The notes beneath the pieces are model-generated. The model was not told where the DNA came from. It was given only the letters and a program-made list of their open reading frames with translations, and did not search any database. Positions 8,517 to 16,704 of a stretch of 64,000 nt of DNA are shown one piece after another. Both the position numbers and the translations under genes were made by a program. This DNA comes from an uncultured Parabacteroides sp. Lineage in GTDB: Bacteria; Bacteroidota; Bacteroidia; Bacteroidales; Tannerellaceae. Each line of letters opens with the position of its first letter. The first letter of the stretch is position 1. The DNA is taken from contig NZ_CANTZW010000010.1 in assembly GCF_947855115.1 (NCBI RefSeq), positions 57,242 through 121,241 of the forward strand, read 5' to 3'.

Positions 8517-9434
8517 CTATAGATTCGTTGATAGACCGACCTGCACACGGTATTCACTCGGTGTATATCCTACCCGTTTCTTAAATAGCCGGCAGAAGTG
8601 CTGCGGATATTGGAAACCTAGGGAATATGCGATTTGGCTGACTGTGTCTGCTGTGTCGGAGATACGTTCTTTGGCTAGCTCGATTACTTTCTCTTGGATG
8701 TATTCCTGCGGTGATTTACCGGTTTCTTTCTTGAACATGTCTCCGAAGTAGTTCGGCGAGAGGCAGAGCTTATCGGCGAAGTATTTTACCGTAGGAAGTC
8801 CATCAGATTCAGCAAGTGTACTTTCGAAATATTCATCCAATAGGCTTTCGAAACGTGTCAGTACGTCTCGATTGGTCTTGCTACGGGTGATGAACTGTCG
8901 TTCGTAAAAACGCATACAATAATTAAGCAATAGCTCGATATGGTTTACGAGCAAAGTTTTGCTATGTTTATCCACGCCATGTTCCAGTTCCATCCGGATG
9001 ATCTTCAAGCAATCCATTACGATAGATCTCTCTTCTTCCGAAAGATGTAATGCTTCGTTTACCTCGTAGGAAAAGAATGTATATTTCTTTATGTTCTTAC
9101 CGAGTGACGTTCCGCGCAACAAGTCGGGATGGAAAAGAAGGCCATGTACGTTTACTTGAATCTTATCTGTAGTTGGATTTGTTTCCGCTGTTTGCCCGGG
9201 AGCGAAGCAGACGATAGTACCTTCTTGGTAATCATAAGTCTGGCGTCCGTATTTGATATCACAGGCTTTCTCTAGTTTTAGGTACAGCGCATAGACTCCG
9301 TAATTGAAGCGGATAAGATCTACACTGCTGGTAGCTTTATTCAAGTCGATAACGCTAATTAACGGATTCAGGGTTTCGAGACCATATACTTTGTTATATA
9401 AGTCTACACTATCTAAGTTAAGAATCTTATCCAT
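8517..9434 (-). CDS. AraC-family transcriptional regulator, copy 1 of a tandem pair
   Basis: This is a 305-residue regulator with an N-terminal sensor domain (YGRQTYDYQEGTIVCFAPGQ is the characteristic cupin-like strand pattern). The C-terminal AraC DNA-binding domain has helix-turn-helix one at LCLSPNYFGDMFKKETGKSP and two at VSQIAYSLGFQYPQHFCRLF. It is the first gene of a leftward pair with its paralogue. A consensus -7 box lies 33-40 bp upstream, and two 20-bp direct repeats lie immediately beyond it, as expected of an autoregulated AraC gene. Its back faces the invertible capsule promoters, so a role in capsule control is possible but unproven. Confidence 0.9.
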   Translation of the reverse strand: MDKILNLDSVDLYNKVYGLETLNPLISVIDLNKATSSVDLIRFNYGVYALYLKLEKACDIKYGRQTYDYQEGTIVCFAPGQTAETNPTTDKIQVNVHGLLFHPDLLRGTSLGKNIKKYTFFSYEVNEALHLSEEERSIVMDCLKIIRMELEHGVDKHSKTLLVNHIELLLNYCMRFYERQFITRSKTNRDVLTRFESLLDEYFESTLAESDGLPTVKYFADKLCLSPNYFGDMFKKETGKSPQEYIQEKVIELAKERISDTADTVSQIAYSLGFQYPQHFCRLFKKRVGYTPSEYRVQVGLSTNL

Positions 9435-9466
9435 AACCGTACATTTTTAATTTATAGTTCTATTTG

Positions 9467-9535
9467 CAAAAGTAGAAGATATTTTATACATTGTTATAAC
9501 CCCAATTACGGATTATATAACCCTTGTTACGGATT
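9467..9535 (-). promoter_or_regulatory. Promoter of the AraC pair with a two-copy direct-repeat operator
   Basis: On the minus strand TACTTTTG (9467-9474) is a -7 box. Upstream of it, 9495-9514 and 9516-9535 are 20-bp direct repeats (TATAACCC-N3-TTACGGATT), identical at 17 of 20 positions with a 21-bp period, i.e. two helical turns. This is the classical spacing for an AraC dimer bound beside RNA polymerase. The repeats are seen in the sequence; binding by either neighbouring AraC protein is inference. Confidence 0.7.
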
Positions 9536-9658
9536 CTGTGTATTTTAGATTTTATCAGAAATCTGTATCTTATCTTTACGATACGACAGTGGAGAATAAG
9601 GCAAAAGCTTGATTTTAAAATCTTTATAGGTTAAAAACGACTTAAGTATATTAGGAAA

Positions 9659-9856
9659 TCTCTTTTAAGGAGAGGTATCAAGCGGTGCAAAGATAATCAA
9701 ATAAAGCAAACACTTCCATAGATCAAAGAAAAAAATGATTTCTCAATTCAATCATTGTATGAATTGAAGCAGATGTTAAGCGAATACAATGATATAAAAA
9801 AGTCAAATTATTAATAATCAAGATGTAATAAGATTGATACCTCTCCTTAAAAGAGA
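9659..9856. other. Invertible promoter segment 1
   Basis: The left end 9659-9681 and right end 9834-9856 are perfect 23-bp inverted repeats (left copy starts TCTCTTTTAAGG). Each end is itself built like a recombinase site: half-sites of the type TACYTCTC/GAGARGTA flank a 7-bp core, here TTTTAAG. The 152 bp between the repeats carry a promoter -7 box but no gene. This is the layout of the phase-variable capsule promoters known from Bacteroides fragilis and P. distasonis. In this assembly the promoter points left, away from the capsule genes, so this copy should be OFF. Confidence 0.85.
9688..9695 (-). promoter_or_regulatory. -7 box inside invertible segment 1, facing away from the capsule locus
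   Basis: On the minus strand it reads TATCTTTG followed by C, a perfect Bacteroidetes -7 element, 7 bp inside the left inverted repeat. After inversion it would lie at about 9820-9827 on the plus strand and transcribe towards the UpxY gene, passing through segment 2. A -33 box at ideal spacing is not obvious. Confidence 0.65.
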
Positions 9857-10012
9857 AGTATTGGTGTATGAGGGTTTACATGTGTTTACAATCGGGTGAT
9901 GCCTATAAAGACATGATTGAATTCAAGGATAAGAAAAGACATATGTGATAATGTATTTCACTTGTGGAATAGTGTGGGAAAATAAAACACGGATGTTGCG
10001 AAAAAATATATA
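9857..10012. other. Spacer between the two invertible segments
   Basis: These 156 bp hold no open reading frame of note and no plus-strand TAnnTTTG box. If segment 1 were ON, its transcript would cross this spacer and segment 2 before reaching the antiterminator gene. Confidence 0.6.
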
Positions 10013-10224
10013 TCTCTCAGTAAGAGAGGTATTAACAGATGCAAAGGTATGCAAATTACCGGAATTTGCATCATCAAATGGGGTATAAATTCAAAAAGAT
10101 GAAAAGTCTTTTAACCTATATGTTGTGTCTTTGTTTAGCAAATCCGTAATAGAGCTTATTGATGTTCCTTGATTACCAGTAAGTTATCCTCATATTATAG
10201 TTCAATACTTCTCTTACTGAGAGA
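10013..10224. other. Invertible promoter segment 2
   Basis: The left end 10013-10035 and right end 10202-10224 are inverted repeats matching at 21 of 23 positions. The half-sites are the same TACYTCTC/GAGARGTA type as in segment 1, but the 7-bp core is TCAGTAA instead of TTTTAAG. The right-hand site is also a perfect palindrome outside its core (CAATACTTCTC and GAGAAGTATTG). A -7 box lies just inside the left repeat and faces left. With 133 bp to the UpxY start codon, this is the promoter nearest the capsule genes, and it is in the OFF orientation here. Confidence 0.85.
10042..10070 (-). promoter_or_regulatory. -7 box and adjacent palindrome inside invertible segment 2
   Basis: On the minus strand TACCTTTG (10042-10049) is a -7 element. 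Directly upstream of it lies TGCAAATT-N5-AATTTGCA (arms 10050-10057 and 10063-10070), a perfect 8-bp dyad filling the space where the -33 region should be. It may be an operator that adds regulated control on top of inversion; that is inference. Confidence 0.6.
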
Positions 10225-10279
10225 AGTATTGAAAACACCAAATTCATATGATGTTTTGGTATATAATGTATCGGAAGAA

Positions 10280-10302
10280 AATCCTCGAACTTTATGAGGA
10301 TT
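10280..10302 (+). promoter_or_regulatory. Leader hairpin upstream of the UpxY gene
   Basis: AATCCTC (10280-10286) pairs perfectly with GAGGATT (10296-10302) around a 9-nt loop in what would be the 5' untranslated leader of the capsule transcript. It is not followed by a T tract, so it is not a classical terminator. It could be a pause or antitermination element for the UpxY-type protein encoded next; inference only. Confidence 0.4.
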
Positions 10303-10357
10303 ATTTAATAACTGCCTGCTTTACAGTAATTTGGAAAAGCTTGCAGGATTAGAAAGT

Positions 10358-10912
10358 ATGTCTGTAAGTAAAAATAATTCTGCCATAGGAAACAGCGACA
10401 AGCAATGGTATGTTATGCGGGACTTGAGTCGCAGTAACGCCAAACTGCCCGCTTATAAGATGTTGAGAGAAATGGGTATTCGTTTTTTCACCCCGATGGT
10501 CTGGAGGATTGTTTCTGTCAGAGGCAGACGGGAACGCAAAGAAGTGCCTTTCATGCAAGATTTGGTATTCGTTTGTGACAGCCGTGAAGTCGTGGACCCG
10601 ATTGTGGAAAATGTCAGGACGTTCCAATACCGCTATTTGCGGGGAAGAGAGCCGATGACGGTAAGAAACAAAGATATGGAACGGTTCATCCGAGCGGTGG
10701 AATCTACGGAATCCCCCCGATATTACCGTCCTGAAGAGGTTACGGCAGACATTTGCAGCCGGCAGATACGCATCATTGGTGGAAATCTGAATGGATATGA
10801 AGGATTCCTGATAACCACAAGAGGGTCAAAGACCAAGCGGTTGTTGGTAAGCCTGCCTTCTCTGCTGGCCGCTTCCATAGAAGTGGAAGCGGAATATATT
10901 CAATTGATATAG
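10358..10912 (+). CDS. UpxY-type capsule transcription antiterminator (NusG/RfaH family)
   Basis: This is a 184-residue NusG-like protein, the standard first gene of Bacteroidales capsule loci. There such proteins bind RNA polymerase and let it read through the long capsule operon. The N-terminal NGN domain begins QWYVMRDLSRSNAK and contains FFTPMVWRIVSVRGRRERKE. The C-terminal half carries a KOW-like segment (IRIIGGNLNGYEGFLI). The ATG at 10358 is preferred over a TTG at 10331 because it gives the usual length and precedes the conserved domain. The usual second gene, the UpxZ inhibitor, is absent. Capsule genes follow at short spacings. Confidence 0.9.
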   Translation: MSVSKNNSAIGNSDKQWYVMRDLSRSNAKLPAYKMLREMGIRFFTPMVWRIVSVRGRRERKEVPFMQDLVFVCDSREVVDPIVENVRTFQYRYLRGREPMTVRNKDMERFIRAVESTESPRYYRPEEVTADICSRQIRIIGGNLNGYEGFLITTRGSKTKRLLVSLPSLLAASIEVEAEYIQLI

Positions 10913-10948
10913 ACAGCGGGGGAATAAAAAACGGAGAGGAAAAATATA

Positions 10949-12076
10949 ATGGGAGAATACATCTATTACTTGTTTTTATTGGGCGGTTGCTTGTTGTCAC
11001 TGTTGTTGGGAGTGTTTATCGTTCCTAAAATATTGCTTATTTCCTACAAGAAGCGCCTTTTTGACCTGCCGGATACAAGGAAAGTGCATACCGTGCCCGT
11101 TCCCCGTCTGGGCGGCGTGTCATTCTTTCCGGTGATTTTGATAACCTTGAGCTTTGTGCTGGGGATACTCTATCATATCGGTTATCCGATGAAGAACCTG
11201 TCCGTGGAGCCGATACAGTATGTCTTCTTCTTTTTCATTGTCGGGTGTACGATACTTTACCTTGTCGGGATTGCCGATGACCTGATAGGTGTCGGATACC
11301 GCTATAAGTTTTTCATACAAATAGCGGTCGCCCTTTTACTGATACTGTCCGGTAAGTGGTTTAATACGTTGGACGGCCTGTTCTGTATTTATGATTTACC
11401 TTCTTTTATAGGCATCCCTCTCACTTTGTTTGCGGTGGTTTACATTACCAACGCCATCAACCTGATAGACGGGATAGACGGATTGGCATCAGGATTGAGC
11501 TGCATCTCCCTTTTTGTGTTAGGGGTCATGTGTATGGTTCAGGGTGAGGGATTTTTTGCCCTGTTGGCTTTCTCGACTTTCGGTGTGATCGTGCCTTTCT
11601 GGTTCTACAACGTGTTCGGTAATGCCAAGCGTGGGCATAAACTGTTCATGGGAGATACGGGAAGTCTGATACTGGGATATGTCATCAGTTTTCTGGTGAT
11701 TCATTTGAGCCGGATAGACGCACACGGAGAAGGGGGGAAAATATATCCGAATATGATATTGGCCCTCTCGACGCTTATTGTACCATTGTTCGATGTCGTC
11801 CGTGTGGTCATGCATCGGCTACGCGAGAAAAAGAATCCCTTTTTGCCCGATAAGAATCACTTTCATCACAAATTATTACGCACGGGGATGCGTCCGCGCA
11901 TGGTAATGGTAGCAATCCTTTTCGTGGCGTTGTTTTTCATCGGGTTCAATTGGCTGTCTGTACATGTATTGGGAATCACTTGGTTATTGATTACGGACAT
12001 TATAGTATGGACATTGGTGCAACTGGGGATTAATCAGGCAATCAAGAATACAAAAGAAAAAGAAAAGAAGCTTTGA
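10949..12076 (+). CDS. WecA/TagO-like undecaprenyl-phosphate N-acetylhexosamine-1-phosphate transferase
   Basis: This 375-residue polytopic membrane enzyme would start the capsule repeat unit by moving an N-acetylhexosamine-1-phosphate (GlcNAc in WecA) onto undecaprenyl phosphate. It has about ten hydrophobic segments. Family motifs are present: GIADDLIGVGYRYK with the paired Asp residues, NAINLIDGIDGLASGL, FMGDTGSLILG, and a cytoplasmic His motif FHHKLLR. It lies 36 bp after the antiterminator gene. With WecB, WecC and a WecG-like protein later in the locus, GlcNAc-1-P is the likeliest donor sugar, but sugar choice cannot be read from the sequence alone. Confidence 0.9.
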   Translation: MGEYIYYLFLLGGCLLSLLLGVFIVPKILLISYKKRLFDLPDTRKVHTVPVPRLGGVSFFPVILITLSFVLGILYHIGYPMKNLSVEPIQYVFFFFIVGCTILYLVGIADDLIGVGYRYKFFIQIAVALLLILSGKWFNTLDGLFCIYDLPSFIGIPLTLFAVVYITNAINLIDGIDGLASGLSCISLFVLGVMCMVQGEGFFALLAFSTFGVIVPFWFYNVFGNAKRGHKLFMGDTGSLILGYVISFLVIHLSRIDAHGEGGKIYPNMILALSTLIVPLFDVVRVVMHRLREKKNPFLPDKNHFHHKLLRTGMRPRMVMVAILFVALFFIGFNWLSVHVLGITWLLITDIIVWTLVQLGINQAIKNTKEKEKKL

Positions 12077-12089
12077 AAACTATCGAGAT

Positions 12090-12911
12090 ATGAAAAAATA
12101 TACATTGATTTCCTATTTATTGCTTTTCATGGCAGGGGTCTCTGCCCTGACTTCCTGCGGCTCTTCAAAAGAAGTGGTTTATTTTCAGGACTTGAAACCG
12201 GGAGAAAGCGAGGTTGAGATACCGGTGGTACAAACCATCACGGTACGTCCGGAAGACAAGATCAGTATTATAGTCAACAGCCGTGATCCGCAATTGACGG
12301 ATTTGTTCAATCTGCCGTACGTGACAAGGCAACTGGGACAGTCTCTACGAACGGATTATTCCGTGGGGACAAGTTCCGGCGTATCGGGTTATACCGTGGA
12401 CGCAAATGGCGAGATAGACTTTCCCGTACTTGGTAAGATCCGTGTAACGGGAATGAAACGGGAAGAAATTGCCGCGCTCATCAAGGAAAAACTTGTAGAC
12501 GGGAACTTGGTGAAAGACCCTGTGGTGACGGTAGAGTTCATGAACCTCTGCATTTCGGTGCTGGGTGAAGTGAACAAGCCCGGTCGATTCAATATCGATC
12601 GCGACAAGGTCACGGTATTGGATGCGCTGAGCATGGCGGGAGACCTGACCATCTACGGCAATCGTTCCAAGGTAATGGTGTTGAGACAGGAAGGCGGGGT
12701 GCAGCATGTGTACGGTATCAATCTGACTTCCGGCGAACATGTGTACACGTCTCCCGCTTATTACCTGCAACAGAACGATGTAGTGTACGTGGAGCCGAAC
12801 GGTGTAAAGGCCCGCCAGTCCACCGTAAACGGCAACAATGTGCGCTCCACCTCATTCTGGATTTCGTTGGCATCCCTGCTGACTTCTGTCGGGATACTCG
12901 TTTTCAATTAA
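12090..12911 (+). CDS. Polysaccharide export outer-membrane lipoprotein (Wza/BexD family)
   Basis: This is a 273-residue secretin-like capsule export protein. The signal peptide ends in ALTSC, a lipobox with Cys at about residue 23. A poly_export domain follows (VRPEDKISIIVNSRDPQL through YTVDANGEIDFPVLGKI), then an SLBB-type domain (CISVLGEVNKPGRF ... TVLDALSMAGDL). A hydrophobic C-terminal segment (FWISLASLLTSVGILVF) is typical of Bacteroidales members. It lies 13 bp after the transferase and 26 bp before the Wzc gene, making the usual export pair. Confidence 0.93.
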   Translation: MKKYTLISYLLLFMAGVSALTSCGSSKEVVYFQDLKPGESEVEIPVVQTITVRPEDKISIIVNSRDPQLTDLFNLPYVTRQLGQSLRTDYSVGTSSGVSGYTVDANGEIDFPVLGKIRVTGMKREEIAALIKEKLVDGNLVKDPVVTVEFMNLCISVLGEVNKPGRFNIDRDKVTVLDALSMAGDLTIYGNRSKVMVLRQEGGVQHVYGINLTSGEHVYTSPAYYLQQNDVVYVEPNGVKARQSTVNGNNVRSTSFWISLASLLTSVGILVFN

Positions 12912-12937
12912 CTTAGCTCCAAACAAAAATAGAAACG

Positions 12938-15319
12938 ATGGCAACTCTAAACAATACAAGACCCAAACAAACGGACGATTTCATACGCATCCAGGATTTA
13001 TTTTACCTATGTATCGGCAAATGGCACTGGTTTGTCATTTCGTTGGTCGTTACAGTCGGTGCGGCGGTTACCTATTTATTGACCACCCCACCCGTCTATA
13101 CCCGTTCGGCCGCCCTTTTGATCAAAGAGGAGGGGAAAGGAAACAGTATGGGTGACATGGCCGGGATGCTGGGTGATTTCGACCTGTTCCACTCCAGCAC
13201 AAACGTAAACAACGAAATTCAGTCGTTACAATCCCCTGCTGTCATGTGTGATGTAGTAAAACGGCTGCGCTTGGATGTCAATTATCTTGCGGATGGCGTT
13301 TTTTATAGAAAAACGCTTTACGGTCAATCGCTGCCTTGTGAAGTGATATTCGCGGATTTACAAGACAATGAGGGAGCCGCATTTACCCTTCATCCCGGTA
13401 CGGCAGGAACAGTCTGGTTATCCGATTTTTCCCGTAACGGAGATGACTTAGAAGGGGACGTTGAAGCGCAATTGGGCGATACCGTAGACACACCGGTAGG
13501 CCGGTTGCTTATAAAGCCCCTATTTAATGACTCCTTGGCTATGGATGTACCGATCCACGTATCCCGCATTGGCCTGCAAACGGCCACAGACATTTATTGT
13601 TCCAGCTTGACGGTAACCTTGAACGATGAGAAGTCTACTGTCATCAACCTGTCCATCCGGGATGTTTGTACCCAACGGGCAGAAGACGTGTTGAATACGC
13701 TCATTGCAATTTACAACGAAAATTGGATTAAGGATAAGAACCAAATAGCCGTCAGTACTTCCGCTTTCATCAACGAGCGTTTGGGCGTGATTGAACAGGA
13801 GCTGGGCAACGTGGACGAGAACATATCCTCCTACAAGAGCGAGCACCTCCTGCCCGACGTACAGGCGGCGGCAAGTATGTACATGGCCCAAAGCAGCGAG
13901 ACCAACGCACAAATCCTTGCGTTGAACACGCAGCTTTCAATGGCGCGGTATATCCGGAACTATCTGACCAATGCCACCGCCAAGAACCAGTTGCTTCCGG
14001 CCAATTCTGGTATTGAAAGTCCAGGGATCGAACAACAGATAGCCAGCTACAACACGGCACAGTTACGCCGGAACGACTTGGTGGCCAACAGCAGCGAAAA
14101 GAATCCGCTGGTTATAGACATGGACAATTCGTTGCAGAACATGCGCAAGGCCATTGTCTCGTCTATCGATAATCATGTGGTGACGTTGAACACCCAACTG
14201 CGTGCCTTACGGCAGAGCGAGAGGCAGAACACGACACGGATCGCTGCCAACCCGTCGCAAGGCAAGTACCTACTTTCGGTAGAACGGCAACAGAAGGTGA
14301 AGGAAGCCCTCTACTTGTTCTTATTACAAAAGCGTGAGGAAAACGAGTTGTCGCAAGCCTTTACCGCATACAACACCCGTGTCATCACGCCTCCTACGGG
14401 CAGCCTATTACCCACGGCACCTGTAAAAAGAAATATTTTGCTGGTGGCTTTTGCGCTGGGAATCCTGATTCCGGTAGTCATCATATTCATGGAAGAGAAC
14501 ATGAACACCAAAGTCCGTGGCCGTAAGGACTTGGAGGGATTGTCTTTACCCTTCGCAGGCGAAATACCCGTTGCTTTCAAGAAACAAAGAAAAGGAAACA
14601 AAGAAACGGAATCTATTATCATCAGGCAGGGACAACGGAATGTCATCAACGAGGCGTTCCGCGTGTTACGGACTAATTTAGAGTTCATGCTGAATGACTG
14701 CAATGACGGTCGAGCGAGCGTCGTCCTGTTCACTTCCTTCAATCCGGGAAGCGGCAAGACTTTCCTGACGATGAATACTTCGGCTTCCCTTGCCTTGAAG
14801 GGGAAACGGGTGTTGGTCATCGACGGAGACCTGCGTCATGGTTCGGCATCCGCTTACATCGGTTCGCCCTCCAAAGGATTGAGCGATTATCTGGGAAAGC
14901 GTGAAAACAACGTGGAAAGCCTGATAAAGGAGAGCTCCGACTATCCGTCTTTACACATATTGCCTGTCGGAACTATCCCCCCCAATCCTACGGAACTGTT
15001 GGCAGAGCCTCGTTTCAAGGAACTCATTGAGAATTTGCGCAGGCGATATGATTATATCTTCATCGATTGTCCTCCGGTCGAGATCGTGGCAGATACACAA
15101 ATCATAGAGAAACAGGTAGACCGTACCCTGTTTGTAGTGCGTGCCGGATTGTTGGAACGTGACATGTTGCCTGAATTGCAACGCTGTTATGATGAAAAGC
15201 GTTACAAGAACATGGCTGTCCTGCTAAACGGAACGAAAGGTGATAATGGCCGTTACGGTTACAAATACGGCTATCACTATGGGTATGGTAACAACGATTA
15301 TTACGGGAACAAGAAATAA
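12938..15319 (+). CDS. Wzc-like polysaccharide co-polymerase with C-terminal BY-kinase
   Basis: This 793-residue inner-membrane protein controls chain length and export and has an autophosphorylating tyrosine kinase. Transmembrane segments lie at about residues 33-52 and 498-518. Between them is a long periplasmic region with coiled coils. The cytoplasmic kinase has Walker A NPGSGKTFL (about 602-610), Walker A' VLVIDGDLR (about 625) and Walker B YIFIDCPP (about 705). The C-terminal tail is a Tyr cluster (GYKYGYHYGYGNNDYYG), the autophosphorylation site of BY-kinases. The matching PHP-type phosphatase gene starts 12 bp later. Confidence 0.95.
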   Translation: MATLNNTRPKQTDDFIRIQDLFYLCIGKWHWFVISLVVTVGAAVTYLLTTPPVYTRSAALLIKEEGKGNSMGDMAGMLGDFDLFHSSTNVNNEIQSLQSPAVMCDVVKRLRLDVNYLADGVFYRKTLYGQSLPCEVIFADLQDNEGAAFTLHPGTAGTVWLSDFSRNGDDLEGDVEAQLGDTVDTPVGRLLIKPLFNDSLAMDVPIHVSRIGLQTATDIYCSSLTVTLNDEKSTVINLSIRDVCTQRAEDVLNTLIAIYNENWIKDKNQIAVSTSAFINERLGVIEQELGNVDENISSYKSEHLLPDVQAAASMYMAQSSETNAQILALNTQLSMARYIRNYLTNATAKNQLLPANSGIESPGIEQQIASYNTAQLRRNDLVANSSEKNPLVIDMDNSLQNMRKAIVSSIDNHVVTLNTQLRALRQSERQNTTRIAANPSQGKYLLSVERQQKVKEALYLFLLQKREENELSQAFTAYNTRVITPPTGSLLPTAPVKRNILLVAFALGILIPVVIIFMEENMNTKVRGRKDLEGLSLPFAGEIPVAFKKQRKGNKETESIIIRQGQRNVINEAFRVLRTNLEFMLNDCNDGRASVVLFTSFNPGSGKTFLTMNTSASLALKGKRVLVIDGDLRHGSASAYIGSPSKGLSDYLGKRENNVESLIKESSDYPSLHILPVGTIPPNPTELLAEPRFKELIENLRRRYDYIFIDCPPVEIVADTQIIEKQVDRTLFVVRAGLLERDMLPELQRCYDEKRYKNMAVLLNGTKGDNGRYGYKYGYHYGYGNNDYYGNKK

Positions 15320-15331
15320 AAGCAACAGTCG

Positions 15332-16042
15332 ATGTGGCCTTTCCGCAAGAAGATGACGTTGGAGGAAAGCGGTTTCTTCCGGGGATTTACCGACTGGCAC
15401 AGCCATATCCTGCCCGGTGTGGACGATGGCGTGCAGACGATGGAGGAGGCGCTCCGAATCCTCGCCGAGTATGAAAGGCTGGGAGTAAAGGAAGTATGGC
15501 TGACACCACATATCATGGAGGATATGCCGAACACAACGGAACATTTGCGGGAGAGGTTTGCCGAATTGCAAGCCAATTATGAAGGAAATGTGAAACTGCA
15601 TCTTGCCGCCGAAAATATGCTGGACAATCTCTTTGAGGAACGGCTGCATAAAAACGACCTGCTACCCATTGGAAAGAACGGGAAATACTTGTTGGTGGAG
15701 ACATCCTACTTCAATCCCCCGATGGGGCTGAACAACATCCTGCTCCGTATCAAGACCAAAGGCTATATCCCAGTATTGGCGCATCCGGAAAGATATATGT
15801 ATATGACAGAAAACGACTATACCCGGTTGAAAGGAATGGGGGTGAGGTTCCAGCTCAATCTGTTCTCATTGTCGGGAACATACGGTCCGGAAACCGGTAA
15901 AAAAGCTGTATGGATGTTGAAGAGTGATTTTTGCGGATTGATTGGCAGTGATATACATAACCCTATCGACTTTGAAAGAATTATCTCCAAAAGGTTTATT
16001 TGGGAAAATGTACTGCAGATGCTGCAAGGCATCTCACCTTAA
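15332..16042 (+). CDS. PHP-type protein-tyrosine phosphatase (CpsB/YwqE family)
   Basis: This 236-residue phosphatase would remove phosphate from the Tyr tail of the Wzc-like kinase encoded just upstream. The PHP fold is shown by DWHSHILPGVDDG near residue 21, with metal-binding His and Asp residues. Further metal ligands are in LTPHIMED, LAHPERY and GLIGSDIHNP. Length is normal for the family. It is the last gene of the GC-richer export block; base composition changes sharply just after it. Confidence 0.92.
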   Translation: MWPFRKKMTLEESGFFRGFTDWHSHILPGVDDGVQTMEEALRILAEYERLGVKEVWLTPHIMEDMPNTTEHLRERFAELQANYEGNVKLHLAAENMLDNLFEERLHKNDLLPIGKNGKYLLVETSYFNPPMGLNNILLRIKTKGYIPVLAHPERYMYMTENDYTRLKGMGVRFQLNLFSLSGTYGPETGKKAVWMLKSDFCGLIGSDIHNPIDFERIISKRFIWENVLQMLQGISP

Positions 16043-16131
16043 CCTTTTCCTGCCTGCAAAAAAACTTTTGATAAAAAATTCACCATGAAGGCTTTTCAAA
16101 ATTAATAACAACTAATTAAGTCTATTTGACA

Positions 16132-16704
16132 ATGCTCATAAAAATAATACATTACATAAAGAGAAGATGGGGGATGGTTAATTGTAAAATTGGTGCTTTT
16201 GTTAATCTTTCTCCAACATCTCATATTTCATGTAGTGCAAGAATACTTGGGAACATAAAATTAGGTAAATCTCTTAATATTCAACGTAATGTTCAGATAT
16301 TGGATAATGTATCTATCGGAGACGATGTTGACATATTAGATAATGTACAAATACGCTCATGTGGCTTTTTTATTCAGATTGGAGCAAGGGTTCTTATTAA
16401 TAGGAATACTACTTTGTTAAATCAAGTATCTATAGGTGAAGACTGTCTTATTGGTCCTAACACAACGATTGTAGGAGGTAATCATCTCTATAAAAACAGA
16501 TCTGCACCTATTAACACACAAGGAAATGAGTCTAAAGGTATAATCATAGACAATGATGTATGGGTTGGTGCAAATGTCGTTGTCTGTGATGGTGTACATA
16601 TAGGTAAAGGATCTATTATTGCAGCAGGTAGTGTGGTGACAAAAGATGTTGAATCCTTTACTATAGTAGCAGGCGCTCCTGCTAAGAAAATAAGAGAAAG
16701 ATGA
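16132..16704 (+). CDS. Hexapeptide-repeat acyltransferase (serine acetyltransferase-like fold)
   Basis: This is a left-handed beta-helix transferase, probably O-acetylating a capsule sugar. Repeated [LIV]-G-x4 hexads run from about residue 30 to 180 ([41 protein letters not shown]). An acetyl-CoA-type active-site region follows (GGNHLY, His about 124). It ends [11 protein letters not shown] as usual. The ATG at 16132 is chosen over a TTG two codons upstream. The coding sequence is AT-rich, unlike the genes before it, so it marks the start of the variable part of the locus. It overlaps the flippase start by 4 bp. Confidence 0.87.
   Translation: MLIKIIHYIKRRWGMVNCKIGAFVNLSPTSHISCSARILGNIKLGKSLNIQRNVQILDNVSIGDDVDILDNVQIRSCGFFIQIGARVLINRNTTLLNQVSIGEDCLIGPNTTIVGGNHLYKNRSAPINTQGNESKGIIIDNDVWVGANVVVCDGVHIGKGSIIAAGSVVTKDVESFTIVAGAPAKKIRER

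Noticed and set aside
10331..10357. TTG start for the UpxY-type gene
   Set aside because: The ATG at 10358 gives the normal family length, and the extra nine residues are not part of the NGN domain.
12345..12770. Leftward 141-codon frame over the Wza-like gene
   Set aside because: Shadow of a well-supported export gene; no recognisable protein.
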